Made by a program: the position numbers and the translations under genes. 64,000 nt of DNA from Pedobacter sp. Bi126. Its GTDB lineage: Bacteria; Bacteroidota; Bacteroidia; Sphingobacteriales; Sphingobacteriaceae. Below the pieces are notes generated by a model. The model saw only the letters and a program-made list of their open reading frames with translations. It was not told the origin of the DNA and searched no databases. This document shows positions 61,774-64,000 of the stretch, in pieces. The DNA lies in NCBI RefSeq assembly GCF_918698245.1, contig NZ_CAKKMS010000003.1, positions 434,001 to 498,000 of the forward strand, in the 5' to 3' direction. Numbering within the stretch: the stretch's first letter is position 1; every line of letters starts with the position of its first letter.

Positions 61774-63606
61774 ATGAAACATCCTATTCTTTTACTGTTT
61801 GCTATTATTATATCGCTCTCTGTAAAAGCCCAAAATTTTAAATATGCTTTTGTAACTGATACCCATGTTGGGTCATCAACAGGCGAAGAAGATCTTAACC
61901 GAACTGTTGCTGATTTAAATATGCTGAATGACATCGATTTTGTGATCATTACTGGCGATATCACCGAAATGGGCACTAATAACGAGCTTAAACTGGCCAA
62001 AGATATCCTATCGAAATTAAATAAACCATACCACATTATCCCTGGAAACCACGATACCGGATGGTCGGAATCAGGAGGAGTAAATTTTATCAAAGCGTTT
62101 GGCGGCGATAAATTTATTTTCGATCATAATGGCTACCGTTTTATAGCATGTGCATCTGGCCCTTACGTAAGGATGAGCGATGGGCACATTCCAAGGGATG
62201 CTACCGTTTGGCTGGATAGTGTGCTTAAAGCAACACCTAAAAATATGCCCATTATTTTTGCCAACCACTACCCATTGGATAACAGTTTGGATAATTGGTA
62301 CGAAGCAACAGATAAGTTAAAGAAATATAATATCCAGTATGCCATTTGCGGCCATGGACACAATAATCATCCTTATAATTTTGAAGGTATTGAAGCCACA
62401 ATGGGCCGCTCTAATCTAAGGGCAAAGGATAGTATTGGTGGGTATAACATTGTAACCATGACCAAGGATAGTGCATTTTTTCAGGTTAAAAAACCAACCC
62501 GGGATATTCTTCCGGTATGGCGAAAAATTGCACTAAAAACTTTTCTGGCCGATTCAAAAAAATATGATCGTCCTGATTTTGCCATCAATAGCAAATACCC
62601 GGGCACAAAAGAAGTTTGGACTTACCACTCTAACGCAAACGTAGTGAATACACCAACTTACACATCGAACAATGTTATTTTTGGCAATAGCTTAGGTTTG
62701 GTTGAAGCCTTAAATAAAAATACCGGGAAGAAAGTATGGACATTTAAAACCAAAGGCGCGATCTATTCATCACCAGTTGCTGTTAACAATATGGTTATCT
62801 TCGGTTCAGGCGATGGCACCATTTACGCATTAAGTGCAAAAACAGGAAAGGAAATCTGGCATAAAGAAGCAAGCAATTCGGTATTAGGTTCGCCAGTGGT
62901 TAACGGGCAAAAAGTGTACATAGGAGGCAGCGATAATACCTTTAGGGCATTGGATATTAAAACGGGGAACGAAATATGGGCATTTAAAGAAGTAGAAGGT
63001 ACAATTGTGGGCAAGCCACTTATTTATCAGGGCAAAATTATTTTTGGATCCTGGGGCAGGCATCTATACGCACTTGATATTAACAGCGGGAACTTGTTAT
63101 GGAAATGGAACAATGGCCAGGGCAACAGAATGTTTTCGCCAGCTATGGTAACGCCTGTTGCTTATAACGGCATCGTTTACATTGCAGCCCCTGACCGCTA
63201 TTTAACAGCCATTGATGCTAACAATGGCAGCACGCTTTGGCGAAACAAAGAAGCTACGGTTCGCGAATCGATCGGACAGTCCGCAGACAGTACCATCATT
63301 TATGGCAAAACCATGCAGGACGAAATCGTAGCTTATAAAGCGCAGGCACAAGATCCGGGTGTACTTTGGCGATACAATGTGGGCTTTGGATATGAACATG
63401 TACCATCCATGTTGATTGAAAAGGACGGAAAGGTGTTTTTTGGAACAAAGAATGGTGTTATTTATGCTATCGATCCTAAACAACAAAGCACGGTTTGGGC
63501 ACACAAAATAGATAATTCGATGATCAATACCGTAAATGTGATTGATGGAAAAAATATACTTGCGAGTACAATGGATGGAAAAGTAGTTTGGTTAAGCACG
63601 AAATAA
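61774..63606 (+). CDS. Metallophosphoesterase fused to a PQQ-type beta-propeller
   Basis: This 610-residue exported protein (signal peptide ending VKAQ, about residue 19) has a calcineurin-like phosphoesterase domain (about 23-230): TDTHVGSS (D-x-H), TGDITEMG (GD), PGNHDTGW (GNHD), ANHYPLD and CGHGHNNH (GH-x-H). A PQQ-binding-like propeller (about 285-610) follows, with six or seven blades of the form 'G..Y/ALDxxTGkxxWxF/...', for example YALSAKTGKEIWHKE, RALDIKTGNEIWAFKE and YALDINSGNLLWKW. Such fusions are common in Bacteroidota, but the substrate of the phosphoesterase is not established. It acts in the periplasm. A terminator follows at 63619. Confidence 0.93.
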   Translation: MKHPILLLFAIIISLSVKAQNFKYAFVTDTHVGSSTGEEDLNRTVADLNMLNDIDFVIITGDITEMGTNNELKLAKDILSKLNKPYHIIPGNHDTGWSESGGVNFIKAFGGDKFIFDHNGYRFIACASGPYVRMSDGHIPRDATVWLDSVLKATPKNMPIIFANHYPLDNSLDNWYEATDKLKKYNIQYAICGHGHNNHPYNFEGIEATMGRSNLRAKDSIGGYNIVTMTKDSAFFQVKKPTRDILPVWRKIALKTFLADSKKYDRPDFAINSKYPGTKEVWTYHSNANVVNTPTYTSNNVIFGNSLGLVEALNKNTGKKVWTFKTKGAIYSSPVAVNNMVIFGSGDGTIYALSAKTGKEIWHKEASNSVLGSPVVNGQKVYIGGSDNTFRALDIKTGNEIWAFKEVEGTIVGKPLIYQGKIIFGSWGRHLYALDINSGNLLWKWNNGQGNRMFSPAMVTPVAYNGIVYIAAPDRYLTAIDANNGSTLWRNKEATVRESIGQSADSTIIYGKTMQDEIVAYKAQAQDPGVLWRYNVGFGYEHVPSMLIEKDGKVFFGTKNGVIYAIDPKQQSTVWAHKIDNSMINTVNVIDGKNILASTMDGKVVWLSTK

Positions 63607-63618
63607 CAAGCATAAAAA

Positions 63619-63651
63619 AACCTCCTCAATCTTATTAAGTTTGAGGAGGTT
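63619..63651. terminator. Bidirectional terminator
   Basis: A perfect 11-bp stem (AACCTCCTCAA / TTGAGGAGGTT) with an 11-base loop lies between the convergent phosphoesterase and SusD-like genes. On the minus strand, A7 upstream of the left arm becomes a T tail. Confidence 0.85.
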
Positions 63652-63678
63652 ATATTAATTCAACAAATACTTAAAGCA

Positions 63679-64000
63679 CTACCAGCCTGTAGTTTGTGTA
63701 AGCTTATAGCCCTTTTCCTGATATTGAATAATCTGCGCCTGCCCTACTGGTGCTAAATATGCCCTATCTGTAAATGCATTTCTATTCGCCGCATTGGTAA
63801 CCATCCAATAACCTACCATGGCCGCAGCATTTGTGCCATCATAGGTAACAATGGTGCCATCAGTCTTTTTAACCTTAACATTTCGAGCGGTTGCATTAGC
63901 GGGAGTTAAATAACTTGCAGCCTCGGTTTGTACATTAACCCATGGCCCCAAAAAATAGTCAGGATTGGTACTGAAATCCATATTGTTTAATTTTTTCCAG
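63679..64000 (-). CDS. SusD/RagB family nutrient-binding lipoprotein (C-terminal part)
   Basis: Only the C-terminal ~107 residues are in the window; the frame runs off the right edge. The end RAYLAPVGQAQIIQYQEKGYKLTQTTGW is the standard SusD/RagB finish (aromatic/proline 'YLxPIPxxEI...NPGW'). The body carries YFLGPWVNVQTEAASY. SusD proteins bind oligosaccharides on the cell surface together with a SusC transporter, which should lie further right. It is convergent with the phosphoesterase gene and separated from it by a terminator. Because the glycosidases to the left are on the same strand but beyond other genes, it may belong to a neighbouring polysaccharide-utilisation locus. Confidence 0.85.
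   Translation of the reverse strand, partial: WKKLNNMDFSTNPDYFLGPWVNVQTEAASYLTPANATARNVKVKKTDGTIVTYDGTNAAAMVGYWMVTNAANRNAFTDRAYLAPVGQAQIIQYQEKGYKLTQTTGW

Overview
The window looks like a chromosomal segment of a Bacteroidota bacterium, most like Pedobacter or a close Sphingobacteriaceae relative. The basis is the low-GC coding style, almost no Shine-Dalgarno sites, promoter -7 boxes of the TAnnTTTG type, a type VI secretion system of the Bacteroidota-only subtype iii, SusD and DUF6443/RHS families, and dispersed palindromic repeats. All assignments come from reading the sequence; no database search was run.

Layout. (1) 1-15.3 kb: after a partial flavodoxin-like reductase, a T6SSiii locus. 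A minus-strand block carries two small membrane proteins, a PKD protein, TssR, ClpV, TssB and TssC. A plus-strand block carries TssE, TssF, TssN and TssK, with TssG inverted between TssF and TssN. The Hcp tube, VgrG spike, PAAR and effectors are not in the window. (2) 15.3-24.9 kb: a lipoprotein and a DUF2147 protein, then a redox/electrophile cluster of two quinone-oxidoreductase-type enzymes, two SDRs, an NmrA-like reductase, an Old Yellow Enzyme and a YjbR protein, with TetR, HxlR and AraC regulators. Four copies of one 15-18 bp motif flank the TetR gene and look like its operators. (3) 25.4-30.5 kb: a GH11 xylanase lipoprotein, a small lipoprotein, 1.1 kb of relic DNA (DUF6266-like and excisionase-like HTH fragments), an AraC regulator, and a secreted CMD-CMD-ABM fusion with a cupin.

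(4) 30.9-43.8 kb: a polymorphic-toxin island. It holds a 1248-residue YD/RHS protein, a small secreted protein and a 1691-residue NHL-RHS protein ending in a probable PD-(D/E)xK nuclease. Downstream lie two tandem near-identical putative immunity genes, an orphan toxin tail, a WapI-like immunity candidate, a lipoprotein and a small membrane protein. The island is bounded by a 107-bp direct repeat that contains the 3' end of tRNA-Asp. This suggests insertion at tRNA-Asp, although no integrase remains.

(5) 43.9-51.2 kb: two tRNA-Asp(GTC) genes, prfA, an LpxH-like hydrolase, a prolyl oligopeptidase, a free-standing EF-Tu domain III-like protein, and a ferredoxin-NADP reductase with its ferredoxin. 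(6) 51.8-64 kb: GH2, GH92 and GH29 glycosidases (mannose/fucose glycan breakdown), an S41 protease, an outer-membrane barrel, a metallophosphoesterase-PQQ propeller fusion, and the C-terminus of a SusD-like protein at the right edge. Intergenic DNA holds several families of dispersed or tandem repeats.
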